NCBI GenBank assembly: GCA_946902875.1
Contig: OX336358.1
Coordinates: forward strand, 16,113,694-16,177,693
DNA: 64,000 nt
Source: Nematopogon swammerdamellus
Taxonomy: Eukaryota > Arthropoda > Insecta > Lepidoptera > Adelidae
Reading direction: 5' to 3'
The notes under the pieces: generated by a model
What the model was told of the DNA's origin: nothing
The model's database searches: none
What the model saw: only the letters and a program-made list of their open reading frames with translations
Position numbers and translations under genes: made by a program
Shown: piece by piece, positions 31,568 to 45,900 of the stretch
Layout: every line of letters starts with the position of its first letter
How positions within the stretch are numbered: position 1 is the stretch's first letter

Positions 31568-33974
31568 TCACTTCCTGGCGGCGGCGGCGGGCGCGTCCTT
31601 GCCGACTGACTTGCGGTTCTCGAACTTCTGCTGGAGGCTGGCGACGTTGGAGGGGCGGGACGCGAGCCGGGCCGCCGCCGACCGCTCCCGGCCGCCCGCG
31701 CCCGCCGACTGCGGCTTCGGAACCGGCTTCGGCTTGCCCTTGTTCACTTCTGCACTCTTCGTCTGATCCAGCTTAGGGATAATTTTAGGGTTGCTTCGCT
31801 CCGTCTGAATTTTCTGCACGGAGCCTATTTTTTGTTCGACGGCTGATGAGACAGTTTTCGACAGTGGATTCGATTTCGTTGCAATATTTTTCTTATCGAC
31901 ACTGGGCGCTGACTTGGCGGACGGCTTCTCGGCCGGCTTGGGCGGGACGGGCGCGCGGGGCGCGGGCTTGAGGGCGTCGCCGGCGGGAGGCTTGTTGGCG
32001 TTACTGTTGACCACGTCCGGAGACTTGCCCGTCTTAACGTCTCCGCCGATCGCGCAGCTCGACACTACGTCTGGACTGTTGCTCTTCAGTTTAGGCGCGC
32101 TCTTAGGCGAGGAGGGAGCGTTGCGGAAGGAGGTCTGCGTGCGGAGTCCCGGCGGCGTGAGCTGGCGGCCGAGCGTGGGGATCTTGGAGTTGGGGCCGCG
32201 CGGCGCGACCGGGGAGGAGGGTTTGTCCGCTTGCGCGGCCGCTGTGCTGTTGTTGTTGAGGAAGCGCGGCACGTTGACTGCGGAGGGGTGGAGGTAGCCG
32301 CTGCTGGTGGTGGAGGGGGCGGGCGCGTGGTCGTACTCGCTCTCCGTGTTGGCGTACGTGGTGTTGTCGTTCTCGTCGTCGGCGGCGGCGATGTGGCCGC
32401 GAAGCTTCTTCTCGCGCTCCTCGCGCTCGCGCTTCCTGCGCGCGAGCGTGGAGGTCGAGTAGATGGAGTCGAGGTTCCTCGTCTGTATCTCGGAGACGAT
32501 CTCGCCGAGCAGGCCCACGCTCTCGGAGCTACCGCTGTTGGAGCCGCCGATCGGTTTGGGCGTGTTGTAGCCGGCGGGCGGCGCCTGCGCGATCGTCCTC
32601 ACGGGCGCGGCCGGCACGCGGGCGGCGCGCGCGAGAGGGTTCTCCTCGATGACTGCGTAGATGTTGTCGCCGGGCGACTCCTCGTTGATGTCGGCGAGCG
32701 GCGCCTGCTTCTCGCCGACGCAGTCCACGTACTCGGGAGACTTGACGTCGGTGCCGATACTCTTTACTGCAGGGTTCTGGTAGCCCGCGAGGCCCTGCAC
32801 GGAGGCAGGGTGGAGAAGGGAGGGGCGCGGCGGAGGCGGGGAGGTCGGCCGGCAGCCCAGCACGACGGAGAGAGGCCGGGCGGCGCCGGAGGGTTGTCGC
32901 ATTGATCCGAAGTTGGGAATGTTGGGGCGCTGGGTGACGCTCGGCCCGCGCATGCTCTGCGCTCGGTTCACGAACTGCTTGGAGTCGTCGGCGTCTTCAG
33001 AGTCCGACACGACGGGCACCGTGTTGACGGGCAGCTCGATCTCCTTCTGGAGGATAGGGTTGGAGATCTGCAGGTTTCTCAGGACTGTTTTATCGACGGG
33101 TTTAAGTTGGTTCTGATTTTTAGGAAGAGAGTGACTCCTTTCGACGGGATTTCTCGACTTATCCTGTTTCAGAAAGGAGGCTATCCTGTTCAGGGATATG
33201 CCTTCCTTGACCTTCTTCTGGACGGGCTCCTCCGGCAAGGGTTTGAGGAACACGTTGGTCTCCATGCTAAGCGGTCTCTTCGGGAGGTCGGTCACAGGGG
33301 GCACTCCGGGGGCGGGCCTAACCGGGCCTAACGTTTTGGACCCCTGCAGCGGCGAAATGAGCTCCTTGGCCGTGCAGGTCGATGCTTCCAGTATGGGACT
33401 GGATATGGTGGGTCGGGGAGTCGGAACATTGTTAATGTAAGCTGCAGTCGTGTCTGACTTGTCGCCCATCAGCGCCTTTATCCTACTTTGGACGGAGCTG
33501 TTGTTCCTGCGGAGGCCGAGCTTGGGACTGCTCGGGCGGTCGGCGGGGGCGGGGGCGGGAACGACGGGGACGGGCGGGGCGGAGCGCACGGGCCCCTTGC
33601 CGTTGGTGAGAGTCTGGCTGCCATTCTTGTGTATGGGTACAATTTTCGCACTCCTGTCGGTGGCGTCGAAGGCGTTGTCGTGGGCGAAGCCTCCGATGAC
33701 GGAGACGGCCGGGACGTCCTGCGCCGGCGCCTTGTCGAGCGGCGCGAGGGAGAATCCCTTGAAGTGGCCAAAGAAGTTGGCGGGGTTGAGGTGGTGCGCG
33801 GGGGGGCTGGAGTCGGAGTCGGAGCGCAGGAGGGAGGAGGACATGTCGTCGGCGGCGGGGCGCGGCGGCGCGGCCGCGTGCTGGTGGGGGTGCGACGGCT
33901 GGAAGTTGGCCGCCAGCTTGCTCGCGCCGCGGGACAGTCGCCGCTGCAGGCTCCCCTTCTTCGGTGACTGGGAC
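31568..33974 (-). CDS. ADAM exon 17 (long proline-rich cytoplasmic tail)
   Basis: Acceptor CCCAGCAG|G, open for about 800 codons to TGA near 31568. Rich in Pro, Ser and Ala with many PxxP sites ([37 protein letters not shown]) and basic stretches such as [14 protein letters not shown] at the start, so it is a likely SH3 ligand and phosphorylation platform. The first in-frame ATG at 33844 is not needed as a start, because the frame joins exon 16 in the correct phase. The high GC contrasts with surrounding introns. Opposite-strand frames here are shadows. It could alternatively be a separate gene, but the matched acceptor and phase argue for the ADAM tail. Confidence 0.78.
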
Positions 33975-36900
33975 CTGCTGGGATAACGCGCATGTTAGTT
34001 CTTGCTGCTAGCTTTCGCTCCATTTTCAACATAGAAATATGATTTTCATTAATCCTGGATGTGGACTGTGGACAGGCAGATGTAAAAGAGCACACACGCA
34101 CATATTAGGTTGTCGTTATTGCTTTCCCTGAGAGTCAAGCAGCGAGTGTAAGCAGCAGGTAAGACGAGGCTCTGCAGGCATTTAAAAATAATAAACATTC
34201 TAAATGGTCAAAAAGAAAAGTTAAATCAAATGAAGCAGCTGCTACCGTATCAAAATACAGCATAACAACAACAGGATAACAAGCCATTCCAACATTCATG
34301 TAAGTGCATACTATATATTAGATTGATTGATTGACAATTCAGACGTTAAAGACGTCATATTCCACTTCCACCGTATTATTACAAACGTTCAGCAACACAG
34401 AGTTACCACAGATGCAGCACAGAGGAACCACAGATGCAGCTCAGGCACCACAGAGTTACCACCAGCTCAGAGGCACCACAGAGTTACCACAGATGCAGCT
34501 CAGAGGCACCACAGAGTTACCACAGATGCAGCACAGAGGCACCACAGAGTTACCACAGATGCAGCACAGAGGCACCACAGAGTTACCACAGATGCAGCTC
34601 AGGCACCACAGAGTTACCACAGATGCAGCTCAGGCACCACAGAGTTACCACCAGCTCAGAGGCACCACAGAGTTACCACAGATGCAGCACAGAGGCACCA
34701 CAGAGTTACCACAGATGCAGCTCAGGCACCACAGAGTTACCACCAGCTCAGAGGCACCACAGAGTTACCACAGATGCAGCTCAGAGGCACCACAGAGTTA
34801 CCACCAGCTCAGAGGCACCACAGAGTTACCACAGATGCAGCACAGAGGCACCACAGAGTTACCACCAGCTCAGAGGCACCACAGAGTTACCACAGATGCA
34901 GCTCAGAGGCACCACAGAGTTACCACCAGCTCAGAGGCACCACAGAGTTACCACAGATGCAGCACAGAGGCACCACAGAGTTACCACAGATGCAGCTCAG
35001 GCACCACAGAGTTACCACCAGCTCAGAGGCACCACAGAGTTACCACCAGCTCAGAGGCACCACAGAGTTACCACAGATGCAGCTCAGAGGCACCACAGAG
35101 TTACCACAGATGCAGCACAGAGGCACCACAGAGTTACCACAGATGCAGCTCAGGCACCACAGAGTTACCACCAGCTCAGAGGCACCACAGAGTTACCACA
35201 GATGCAGCAGTGGCCTCCTGCTTGACATTTGTATTGTTTTGTTTTGTGGTTTCTCATGCAAATTATGTTAAAATAGTTAGCATATTACAGAAATAAATCA
35301 GTTCCCAACTCACCAAATTCGTGCTGGCCGGTTATGTTAGAGTTAGAGTATGTAAACACTCTTCTACTTTAACGCTCTCACGCGCACTGACCGCAGACAA
35401 AGTGTCGGCAACACTTATGCACTGTTTCCTCAACAAAGACATAACAACATAGGCTTTAGAACGGCGCCGGCGCCTCAAGTGTACAATTTTGTTTATATAT
35501 TTGGCGAAGAAACAGAACAGCTGTGTGGAAAAAAAGAAAATAAGGTATTAATGATTAGAGGAGAGGGAGATAAAGAGAAAGAAAAGAGAAAGCATCACTT
35601 ACAGTAATGAGTATTTTTATTATCTACACACGAACATTACACCCACACACACACCAACAAGCAATATATACACGTCTACTGGGTCAACAGAGGAATGTCG
35701 GTAGATATAGTTGATGCAGTCTTGTTTGAAACATTGAACAACAAACATAAATTAGGTTAAATAGACAACTTTACAACATTCTGATGTCGACCAACACAAC
35801 AGAAACTATAATACAGTGCAGCCAACGCAACACAACTATTAACAACAAGCATAGTATAGAACAAAGACATTCAATCTACTTACTAGACCAAACAAGAACA
35901 AAATTGTAATCTACTACTTGTTACGTAGCGTAGGTAACAAGTCGCTCATGCACAACGTCTTGTCAAAGTTTTTGTATCAAATTGTTCCCAATGCCCCCAC
36001 TCTATAGCCTACTAAATATTAAAATTTCTTTAATATGGACAGACAGATCAGTTCGTAGGCGACCAACAATGGACAGATCTCTGTGAACATTAGCATCATA
36101 CACTGAGGGGAAGCTTGCCTGGGGTGGCAGCACACTATTTAGACCTACACGCATAGTCCAGCCGGACGTTGCACACAACTAATACTTCCGCGCGCACTAG
36201 ACGCAACCAACAAACTGGACGTGCTGTCTGCGTTTAGTACTCTGGCTCATTTTGCTTCTATTGATCGACCGTTTGGTCTACAAGCGCATGCGACCAGCGG
36301 TCTCGCACTTACACCACCACACAGTTGTAGATTCAGACTTATGCCAAAAATAATGTAGCTTGCATTGTAGCGAGCTAACTTATCATTCTTCTATCTAATG
36401 CAGACAGCGTGCTCTCTGATTACTCAAACCTTCTGAAGAAACATTCTCAGTCTATTGTCGTCTAATCTTATTGTACTCATAGCTAACTCACTATTTACAA
36501 GGAAAGCGGTCTCAGAATCTGGTCTAAATAAAACACAAGCTTAATATATACATCGAAACCCTGTAATGTAACCCACCAGCAACACCACCACCACACCGGG
36601 TGCAGTAGCTAGCTAGAGTGTTGCGGGGCTTCAGTGAGACACACGGGGAGAAGTGTCAAGCGTTGAGTTTGTGCGGCGGCCCGGCGCGCTGGCCGCTCGC
36701 GCTCTTGTGCCCTCTCAGCTCTATCTTGGACGCGAGCTCCTTCTGCAGCGGACTCTGCGCCGCGCGCCAACTTGGCGCATTATGTAATTCCTTTACTTTA
36801 TTTTTAACTGAATTTAAATGTGCATTAGGTGCATTCGAATGTACGTTGACTTTGATTGAATTCAAATGTGTCTCACTGATCGATTTGACAATGTTCAAAT

Positions 36901-39900
36901 TCGGGTTTTCTAATTTAGTGGGATTTAATTGCTCGCTGCTTTTGGTCAGCTCGAGGCCAATTCTATCGTTGGTCGTGGAGGCGAGACCTCGGAATTCTAT
37001 TTTGGACAGCAAATGTTTTTTGGATTGTGCTCTCGTAGTCGGCGGCGCGCTCAGCAGCTCCGCCGAATTGAAGTGTATGGCGTTGTTCATTAGCTTTATA
37101 CTTTTTGTAGAGGTAAAATTTAAACGACTCGAGTGTTCAGAATTAGATTTCTCGTGGTCTGGTCTTATCAGGTCAGTTCTGGAGGTTGCTGTACGTAATG
37201 AGTCGGTGTCGGTGGTCGGTGAGCTGACTATAATTTCGGCCTTGGAGATGTTAGCGGAGCGCGGAGCGAGCGGCGCGTCGGTGCGGGAGCGGCGCGCGCC
37301 GGAGCGCAGCGCGCGCCAGGCGGCGCGCACGCGCGACCGGCAGCAGTAGAGGAGGTGCGGTGTGCGCGGTGCGTACGGTGGCTGTACGTACGGTTTGCGC
37401 GGCCGCTTCCACCAGAGCAGCAGGTTGTGTCGCGAGTAGTAGCTGAGCAGCAGCAGGAGCAGCACGGACGGGATCACGCCGAGGAACATCACGTACATCG
37501 CCACCATGAAGTTTCGTTGCACTGCAACACACACGCCGCCACGCTTCATCACTTCTATCTCTATACAATCATATTTAACTGACAACTATTAGCTGATTTC
37601 ACCACGTCCGGCTAAGTCTCGTCTACCAGTTATCTGTCGGTTAAAGGACATTACTAATATAGTTCACAGGAGTTAATATGCAAGCCAATATCACCTCTGA
37701 GAAGGTAGGTGCCATACCGGAGACTTCCCTGGATTGCTGGCTATACTGGACTAGAGGAGAACACAGCCGAGGCTGCTATGCGGCCATCTTACATCCAGTA
37801 CGGTGGTACCAACCCAGTTGGCTACAATTTGAGCCTACCACCTAGTAAGGGGCAAGGGAAGGGACCTACAGTTTTACACCGGTTCCGAACGGTGAAGCAG
37901 CAGGACGTAGGTATGCACGTAAATTTTTTCGTCAGAAAAAACTCATTGGTGCACGCTGATCGGATTCGAACCGCGGACCTCTCGCTTGAGAAGACGATGC
38001 CCAAACCACTCGGCCACCCGTCGACCTAAGTCAATTATTGTGTATAAAGAGAAATACAATAAGAGAAGTGGACATTATAGTTATGGGAACCGAGGACAGT
38101 CTGCACGATGCGCCACATTATTGAACTCAATGGTTGTTTGCGCACGAAACAATAATGACACGGCAAGTCCACGGCGCGGCAACAGTGTGGAGACAAAAAT
38201 GCTGTGTGCAAATTGATGTTTGCTTCGTAAAGAGCGTTTCAACTAGAAGTTCCCTTCGCCGTTATGTTGGCTCCACCGTCAGTGTGACTGTCAGTGCTTA
38301 AATTCGTGTTACCAGATTGTGAAGATTATATTAACTAATAATGTAATTGGTATTTACCGAATAATAAATACGGTAAACACCGATAATTCCGGGTAAATCT
38401 GTACACATAGCAACCCTCAACGCTGCTTTGACAGATAGACAGTGGAGCCAACATAACGGCGAAGGGAACTTTTAGTTGAAACGCTCTCTCGACATGATGA
38501 GAGGGTTCGAGTGAGAGTGTGGAGGATGGTGTGAGGGCTCGGGGTGGCTCACCGTTGGGGTTGGACGCGGGCCCCGAGTCGGTGGAGCCGCCGGGGCCGG
38601 GCAGCTCGCACAGCGGCGGCGCGAACCCGCGCTCACAGTGACATCGCCCTGCAGTACACACACACTACAGTAGGGATGCGTTCTCTAAAGTACAAAATGG
38701 AATTCGAGATCAAAAAGGTAAACAAAGGTGTTGCCAATTCAAAACCATAGTCTCATTTGTATTGATTTTCGAAAAGTACTAAAATAGCATGTTAAAATTG
38801 TACGCATATCTTAAACACGTAAAACAAAATATGGCTCACAGTTTTCAGCTTTAAAGTGACGTAAAAACCAATCCAAAAATAAAATATAATCATTTGAAAT
38901 AAAATCACACATTTTTTTTTTATTATACTGGCAATAAGGCAGAAGCTCTAAACATTTGGCTCTTCTTAACCAGAAAATGGATAAAATAAATTGTTCGAAC
39001 AATTTAATATTATATTAACCCGTCAAGTCTTTTTTTTCATAAACTCGTTACCCCCCATGACAGTGACATTTCTTTGTTTACATTTTTGATCTCGAATTAC
39101 ATTTCCTACTTTATCAGCTTAGCACATTACACATACTACAATGTGGTATGAGTGTTGTCAACAAATACAAACGTGCTCCGCGCGGAGCAGCCATCTGTAC
39201 ACATCATGTGCTCGCACATACTCATCTAGTGCTATTTCAGACAGTACTTTAGATATATTGTTTAAAAAACCTTTCCATTGCCACCAAGCACACCTATAAG
39301 AAATAATTCTGCTCTCAAATAGAAAACAATATATTCTGATGTCTATAATTTTTTTGACTGATGGTTCCTTGTTTTTCTTTATTATATTTTTTTTTGTGGA
39401 GGGTGTTATTTTACCATATTGTGCACCTATAGCAAATTTTGCATGGTTGTAATCGCTACAAAATTTCCTACAAAGTTATCTATAGCGTACAGTTCACCAA
39501 CCTTTGTTTTGATTCCAAATTGTGAGTTAAACGTTGCACGAACATTTCAATTCACTAATATGTGAGGTAGTTTTTTTCGATTTCACACACGCGAATGGAT
39601 AAAACCCTCCAATAATAACACATTCACTTCAGAAATTTTGTATTCTTTCATATACAAACACAATAAACTAATGTCTAAAAACAGAAAAAATCGTGTTTAT
39701 TTGAGGTGCCGGCGGCGCGGCGGGCCGAATTCACGCGCGAACATGGCGGTCCGACACAAGTCTCGAAAACAACTGAAGAAAATGTAAATGTTTGCTCTAG
39801 GCTGGCGCCAAAGTGAAACAGATCAAGTATCTTCACCTTTATTAAGAAGCATAATGAGCTTAATCCCAATATTATAATATTCAAAGAGTGTGTAATTCAA

Positions 39901-42900
39901 TGCCAAAGCCGCACCGTGCCAGCACATGGCACGCGGCATTTCCGTCACTTTAAAATAGCGTACCATGTGCCGGCACGCGACACTCGAGCGGTTAAACAAT
40001 TCCTCATCTGGTATTTTTTATGCAATCTAATACTACTGCAAACACAACTTGAATAATGTGTTATGTTGACAATATTAGAGAGAATACATGCATGCATAAT
40101 TTTTTAAAACAAAACAGCTTTACTCACGGTTCTTCCGAGCTATGTGGCTCGGAAGAACCGTGAGTAAAGTTTTGTTTTAAAAAATAATGCATGCATAATG
40201 TTTATAATAGTCTCGCCTGTGCGTGAGTGCGAGAGCCAATCAATCCTAGTTGCAACTACTTTTTAAATATATTGCTAAAGGTCAGAAGGAACAGGCACTG
40301 AGAGTACATAAACACATAACAGCCACGCTGTATTTCGACAATTGAGATAAGCAGAGTAATCCGAGTTGTCCTGAAAGAACTTGGCTAAATCACATGACAA
40401 CACCGACCACCATGTTTATCAAAATATTAGGACAAGACAATTATCTAGCAGCAAGAAGGCACGAAGACTACCCTACCTACTGCATGACTGCAAGAACCGC
40501 GCCAAGGTGAGAGGTGGCTAGCCTGCCGCTCTTTAGCAAGCCATCGTGTCCTTATCGTTAACCCTTAGTCGCATTTTACGACATGCACGGGAAAAGATGC
40601 AGTGCAACTATTCTTTCAAGTGCCGGGTCACACATGATACTTGAAAGGGCACTGGCACTGAGAATGTGATGATAAAATAATGCCACAATGATTGGAGAGC
40701 CAACGGATGCAGGTGAGAGGTTGGAGGTACCTTTAGAGTTGCAGACGCCGTGGCCGGAGCAGTCGGAGGGGCAGACAGAGGCGGGGGCGTCGAGCAGGCG
40801 CGCGCGCACCGCCTCCACACTCACGCACTTCTGATTCTCGCACATCTGCAACACACACACACACACACACATCACACTACTATATATACACGTTGGACAC
40901 ATCATACTATTATTGTTTATTTAAGCAAGAAAAGATTGCACTCTATGAGACTGCCCTGGAGTACACCCTATATTTAACAGTACCATATTGTTGAATTTAT
41001 TCTCATATGGGTATTGTGAGAATGATGTGACAAAGAACTATTCAACTAGTCTAATAGGGCATCCCTTCGAACACCCTCAAAGGTGTCAAAGACCTTAGCA
41101 GCCAGGTATTGAATTCTACAACGTTGAGCTGACAGTTCTACTGTTACCTACTTGTGAAACTATTAAATTAGATCATGCAGATGCGGGTAATAAGCGGCGG
41201 GTGGCCGAGTGGTTTGGGCATCGGCTTCTCATGCGATAGGTCCGCGGTTCGAATCCGGTCGGCGTGTACGTTTTTTCTGACGAAAAAATCTACGTGCATA
41301 CCTACACCTGCTGCTTCACCGTTCGGAACCGGTGTAAAACTGTAAGTCCCTTCCCTTGCACCGTACTAGGTGGTAGGCTCAAATTGTAGCCGTCTGGGTT
41401 GGTACCACCGTACTGGATGTAAGATGGCCGCATAGCAGCCTCGGTTGTGTTCTCCTCTAGTCCAGTATAGCCAGCAATCCAGGGAATTCTCCGGTATGGC
41501 ACCTACCTTCTCGGAGGTGATATTGGCTGGTCGGAGCATGCGCTTTGGCCCCTCCGATTCAGACACCCATACAGGATTACATAAAAAAAAAATTCAGATA
41601 GCATAACACAGGCAAACCAGTACCTTGTGTTGTCCACACTTGGCTCCGTTGGGCACCAGCCCAGGGTCCACCTGATTCAGGCCCAGGTCCACGAGCGCTG
41701 TCCGACACGGGATTATTGTTCCTGCACAAAACATACATTTATTATTTTTTTATGTCGCCATCTGCGGTCGGAAATCTACCACAAGCAGATTAGGTGATGT
41801 ATGAAATATGACGTTTGAGGTAGACCATCCATTGACGGCTCTCCCCTTTAGCTGTTAGTGTTGAAGATCCAGGTTTAACACTTGGTGTCGCTTCAGCTGT
41901 CCAGGGTTAGTGTGGTCCACTAGTGCTGTGGCCAGTATATTTTGATGATTTTTCCACCTCGCCTTGTAACTGGTACAATTCAACTGGATTTCAGTTTTTA
42001 TGCTGAGCACTTTGAAATGCTCGTGAATGTTGTTTTTTGAGAACCATGGTGCCTTGGATTGGATATGTTTAGAAGCACTTTATTTTGGAATTTGTGCAAG
42101 ATCTCGATGTTGCTGTCGCATATTAACGTCTTGGCTTCCCAATTATCAAATATGCTTAAACCCCGTGACTTCCATGCCGTTGTTGCCGCGCGGACACACG
42201 CAAAATTTGGTGAGCACGCGCGTAAACTCAAATATTTCGTAAAGTAATTAAGTGAGATCAATAACCTTTATTCTTAAACCAATAAAATTCTCCACAAAAT
42301 GGTATACAATAAGTGAGGATTCACTTATTTAGAAGCACAGATGAATTTTTTGAACTCCAGGAAAAACAAAACATGCCCAACATTATGTTCAAATTTTCAT
42401 CTACATACCACACGCTGTATCCAGACAATCGGGGTAAACGCCCTTTACGGAAGGAATAGATGTACGTGGTTTGGGGACCGGCCGGCCCTTCCAGAAGGCA
42501 AGAGGTTAATGGCACATTATAAATGTTCAGAGCGTGTAGTAGTTAGTATAACAAGATACCATTGATGTTGATGAAGGTGTGCGAGAGTGTGGAGACGGAC
42601 TCCACTCCGAACTCGAGCTGCTCGTTGAGGTGCCGGCAGTGCAGCATGCCGCACAGCGTGTCCTCCGGTGCGCACTGCTCGTAGTACTCGTGCGACAGCT
42701 GTGTGCGTGTAGTAGTTAGTATAACAAGATACCATTGATGTTGATGAAGGTGTGCGAGAGTGTGGAGACGGACTCGACTCCGAACTCGAGCTGCTCGTTG
42801 AGGTGCCGGCAGTGCAGCATGCCGCACAGCGTGTCCTCCGGTGCGCACTGCTCGTAGTACTCGTGCGAGAGCTGTGTGCGTGTAGTAGTTAGTATAACAA

Positions 42901-45900
42901 GATACCATTGATGTTGATGAAGGTGTGCGAGAGTGTGGAGACGGACTCGACTCCGAACTCGAGCTGCTCGTTGAGGTGCCGGCAGTGCAGCATGCCGCAC
43001 AGCGTGTCCTCCGGTGCGCACTGCTCGTAGTACTCGTGCGACAGCTGTGTGCGTGTAGTAGTTAGTATAACAAGATACCATTGATGTTGATGAAGGTGTG
43101 CGAGAGTGTGGAGACGGACTCGACTCCGAACTCGAGCTGCTCGTTGAGGTGCCGGCAGTGCAGCATGCCGCACAGCGTGTCCTCCAGTGCGCACTGCTCA
43201 TAGTACTCGTGCGACAGCTGTGTGCGTGTAGTAGTTAGTATAACAAGATACCATTGATGTTGATGAAGGTGTGCGAGAGTGTGGAGACGGACTCGACTCC
43301 GAACTCGAGCTGCTCGTTGAGGTGCCGGCAGTGCAGCATGCCGCACAGCGTGTCCTCCGGTGCGCACTTCTCGTAGTACTTGCGCGGCCGGTCGTAGCCG
43401 CAGTTGCCGTGTCTGCAACCACACACACGCCCGCCCGCATTCCCTATCACCGTCCTACACAATCAACTATAGTCCACATGCAGACAGTTGTGAAAAGAGG
43501 ATGGAAAGATCTTAGCAAAGAGAAAAGATATTCCGGAACGGGAATCGAACCGATGTAGCGTCCAATCCAGCTCTGTTTCGATCCTTGTGCTGTGCGCACC
43601 ACAATATTGTGTTGCTGCAGTCACCTACAGAGCCAACCGTCAATATTGTCTTCCCGATGCCTAGAGCTATGCTGTGTAATGTGGGCCCACTGCTGCTGCC
43701 TGCTAATTAATCCCACAAAATAAGATCCTTTGTATTATTCTCTGAAGGGAATAGCAGGTAGAGTGTTTTCTTTTTACGAAGACATGAGGGGTATGAGGTA
43801 GGAAGTGGTGTGAGACCGCGCGGAGTTCAGTAGGGAATGACTCGGTTCGACGGAGCGACGCGGAGACGTGTAGACTGTGTGTATCGACCTGGCATCGGGT
43901 TCGTTCTCTACTGAGCTCCACGCGGTCGCCTCTCGCACCACTTCCTACCTCGTACCCCTCGTGCCTTCATAAAATGAAAACACTCTAGTTAGGAGGGACT
44001 AGAGTCCCTACATTGTTAAATCCTCGCTACCTCAATCAGATTGTGTTCTCCATTAAGGTCACCAGGCGGCAGCGTACACGTACGTATGACATGACATAGT
44101 CGAATGAAAAGTGATTAGTATTTGTTATGTGAGTGTTGGCCCTGGCCGGCTCGTCATGTAGAGTAGGTATGTGTGACAGGTTGTGTGCGGATGGTGTGTA
44201 CTGTGCATACCGGCTGCCGTTCTTGTTCATGCCGTAGCACTTCTCGTGCGACTGCGTGCCGGAGGAGCCCCACAGCAGCCGGCACTGGTCCGTGTGCGAC
44301 CGGCACGAGCCCTCGTAGCAGTACGCCTGCGCAGGACACAACATATCACTCTATATACTCTCAGCAAAATTGTTAACCTTGCTCTCAGGCTGTGTTTTCG
44401 ATAGACTATGGGCGGATAACACCTTTGCCTATCCCAAAAAAGGGATAAAACAACAAAAAAAAAAAGACTATGGGCGGTGTTATTATGTGGCTAGTCACTA
44501 AATATGTACTTGTAAAAATATGTATAAAAAAAAAATACCCTGCGAAGTTTCTTGTCGATTCTTCTTCGTCGGTGTAATAGAACCGGATAGAACAAATTGT
44601 GACAAGTTCGAGCTCAGTCTAACTGCCATATGAAATATCAATAAACCATAAACAATATATTCCACACTCAATCTATGCCTATTTATACATTTTTATATAA
44701 TAATCTTACATATTTTCTAGAAATATTCACTTGAAAAATGCAAAAAAAAAAATTCTAATTATAGGACCATGCTTGACATCACAGTACCCTAAATATAATT
44801 TATATCATTTAATTTATTCAAATTACCTCTTTAAAATTTCCAAAAGGCTTTCGACAAGGTCGACCATAAGTACTTCACTTCTCAAAGAGTTGACATACCA
44901 TAGTAGTTAAACAGTGTCCTCCACAGTAATAATTGGCTCCGAGTTCCTCATGTATAGGTTCCGCGTGCAGAGTGTAGAGATAGATACCTGTCGGTTGTCG
45001 CATGGGAGAGTGTTCATCTTGTGCACGTCGCGGGGACAGAACTCCGAGTGTCCGGTGCAGTACTCGGGCAGGTCGCACTCCTGCGTCGCCTCCCGGCACA
45101 CGCTCCCCGCCGCGCGCACACCGCAACGCTGCACAACAAGATGTCGTTTAGTTAACAATTGTATTACGCTGTCACTGTCGATACATTCAAACATATGCTT
45201 GTCGATATGAGAAATATATCATGGTCCAAGGCCATTTCTCAGCATCACCTCACCTTCCAGAGGCAAAAAAGTGCCACATGCTCGCCAGAGATGTTGTAAA
45301 TCAAAGCAGAACAACTGAGAGTTAATAAGTAAATCAAGGTGGCTGACCATCTGCCAAAAACCAAATAATATTTTTTATATTTTTTTATTTTGAAATTTGA
45401 CATATTTTTTATTGAACCTTTGATACTGTTTATTGTTCTTGCTGTGGTCCAAATTGGAAAGTCAACTTGAACAGCACAGCAGTTAGCTACTCCACCTGCG
45501 ACATTCACGCACGTCCAAACGACATGCCTGTCAGTGCTTCGCTACACCGATAGCCCTACGCATAGCTTGAATGGGAGACGACAACAAACCCGCACACATG
45601 CTCCCGGTGTGCTCGGAGGCGAATTAGGAACGGCTCGTTTCACAAAAGTGTGGAAACTGCCTTGAAGCGTGGAAGCGGCCGAGAATGGTGCTCAGCTTCA
45701 TGGAAGAGCTCTGGTGGCTGGAGTAACAACACCCGAGCGTCAACGTACAATGGACCATTATTATCGGCATGACCGAAGGGTAGCACTGACGTGGCACCAA
45801 GTTCACCCGGTGTTATGGGCTGACATCACGGTTCTTGTAGGTGATGTAGGCAAACGTGTCAGTTTCCATATATAAAAAAAAACAATTATGGTGTGTCAGT

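Noticed and set aside
32231..32905. 224-codon plus-strand frame opposite the ADAM tail
   Set aside because: Shadow of the GC-rich minus-strand exon, Val/Gly/Arg composition without domain signature.
34327..35296. Three long His/Gln-rich proteins
   Set aside because: Minisatellite without stops in any frame; no start context, no family, intronic position.
42517..43462. Multi-copy ORFs suggesting a repeat protein in the ADAM exon 12 array
   Set aside because: They cross the splice donor of each copy and lack acceptors at usable distance; better explained as duplicated exon ends.
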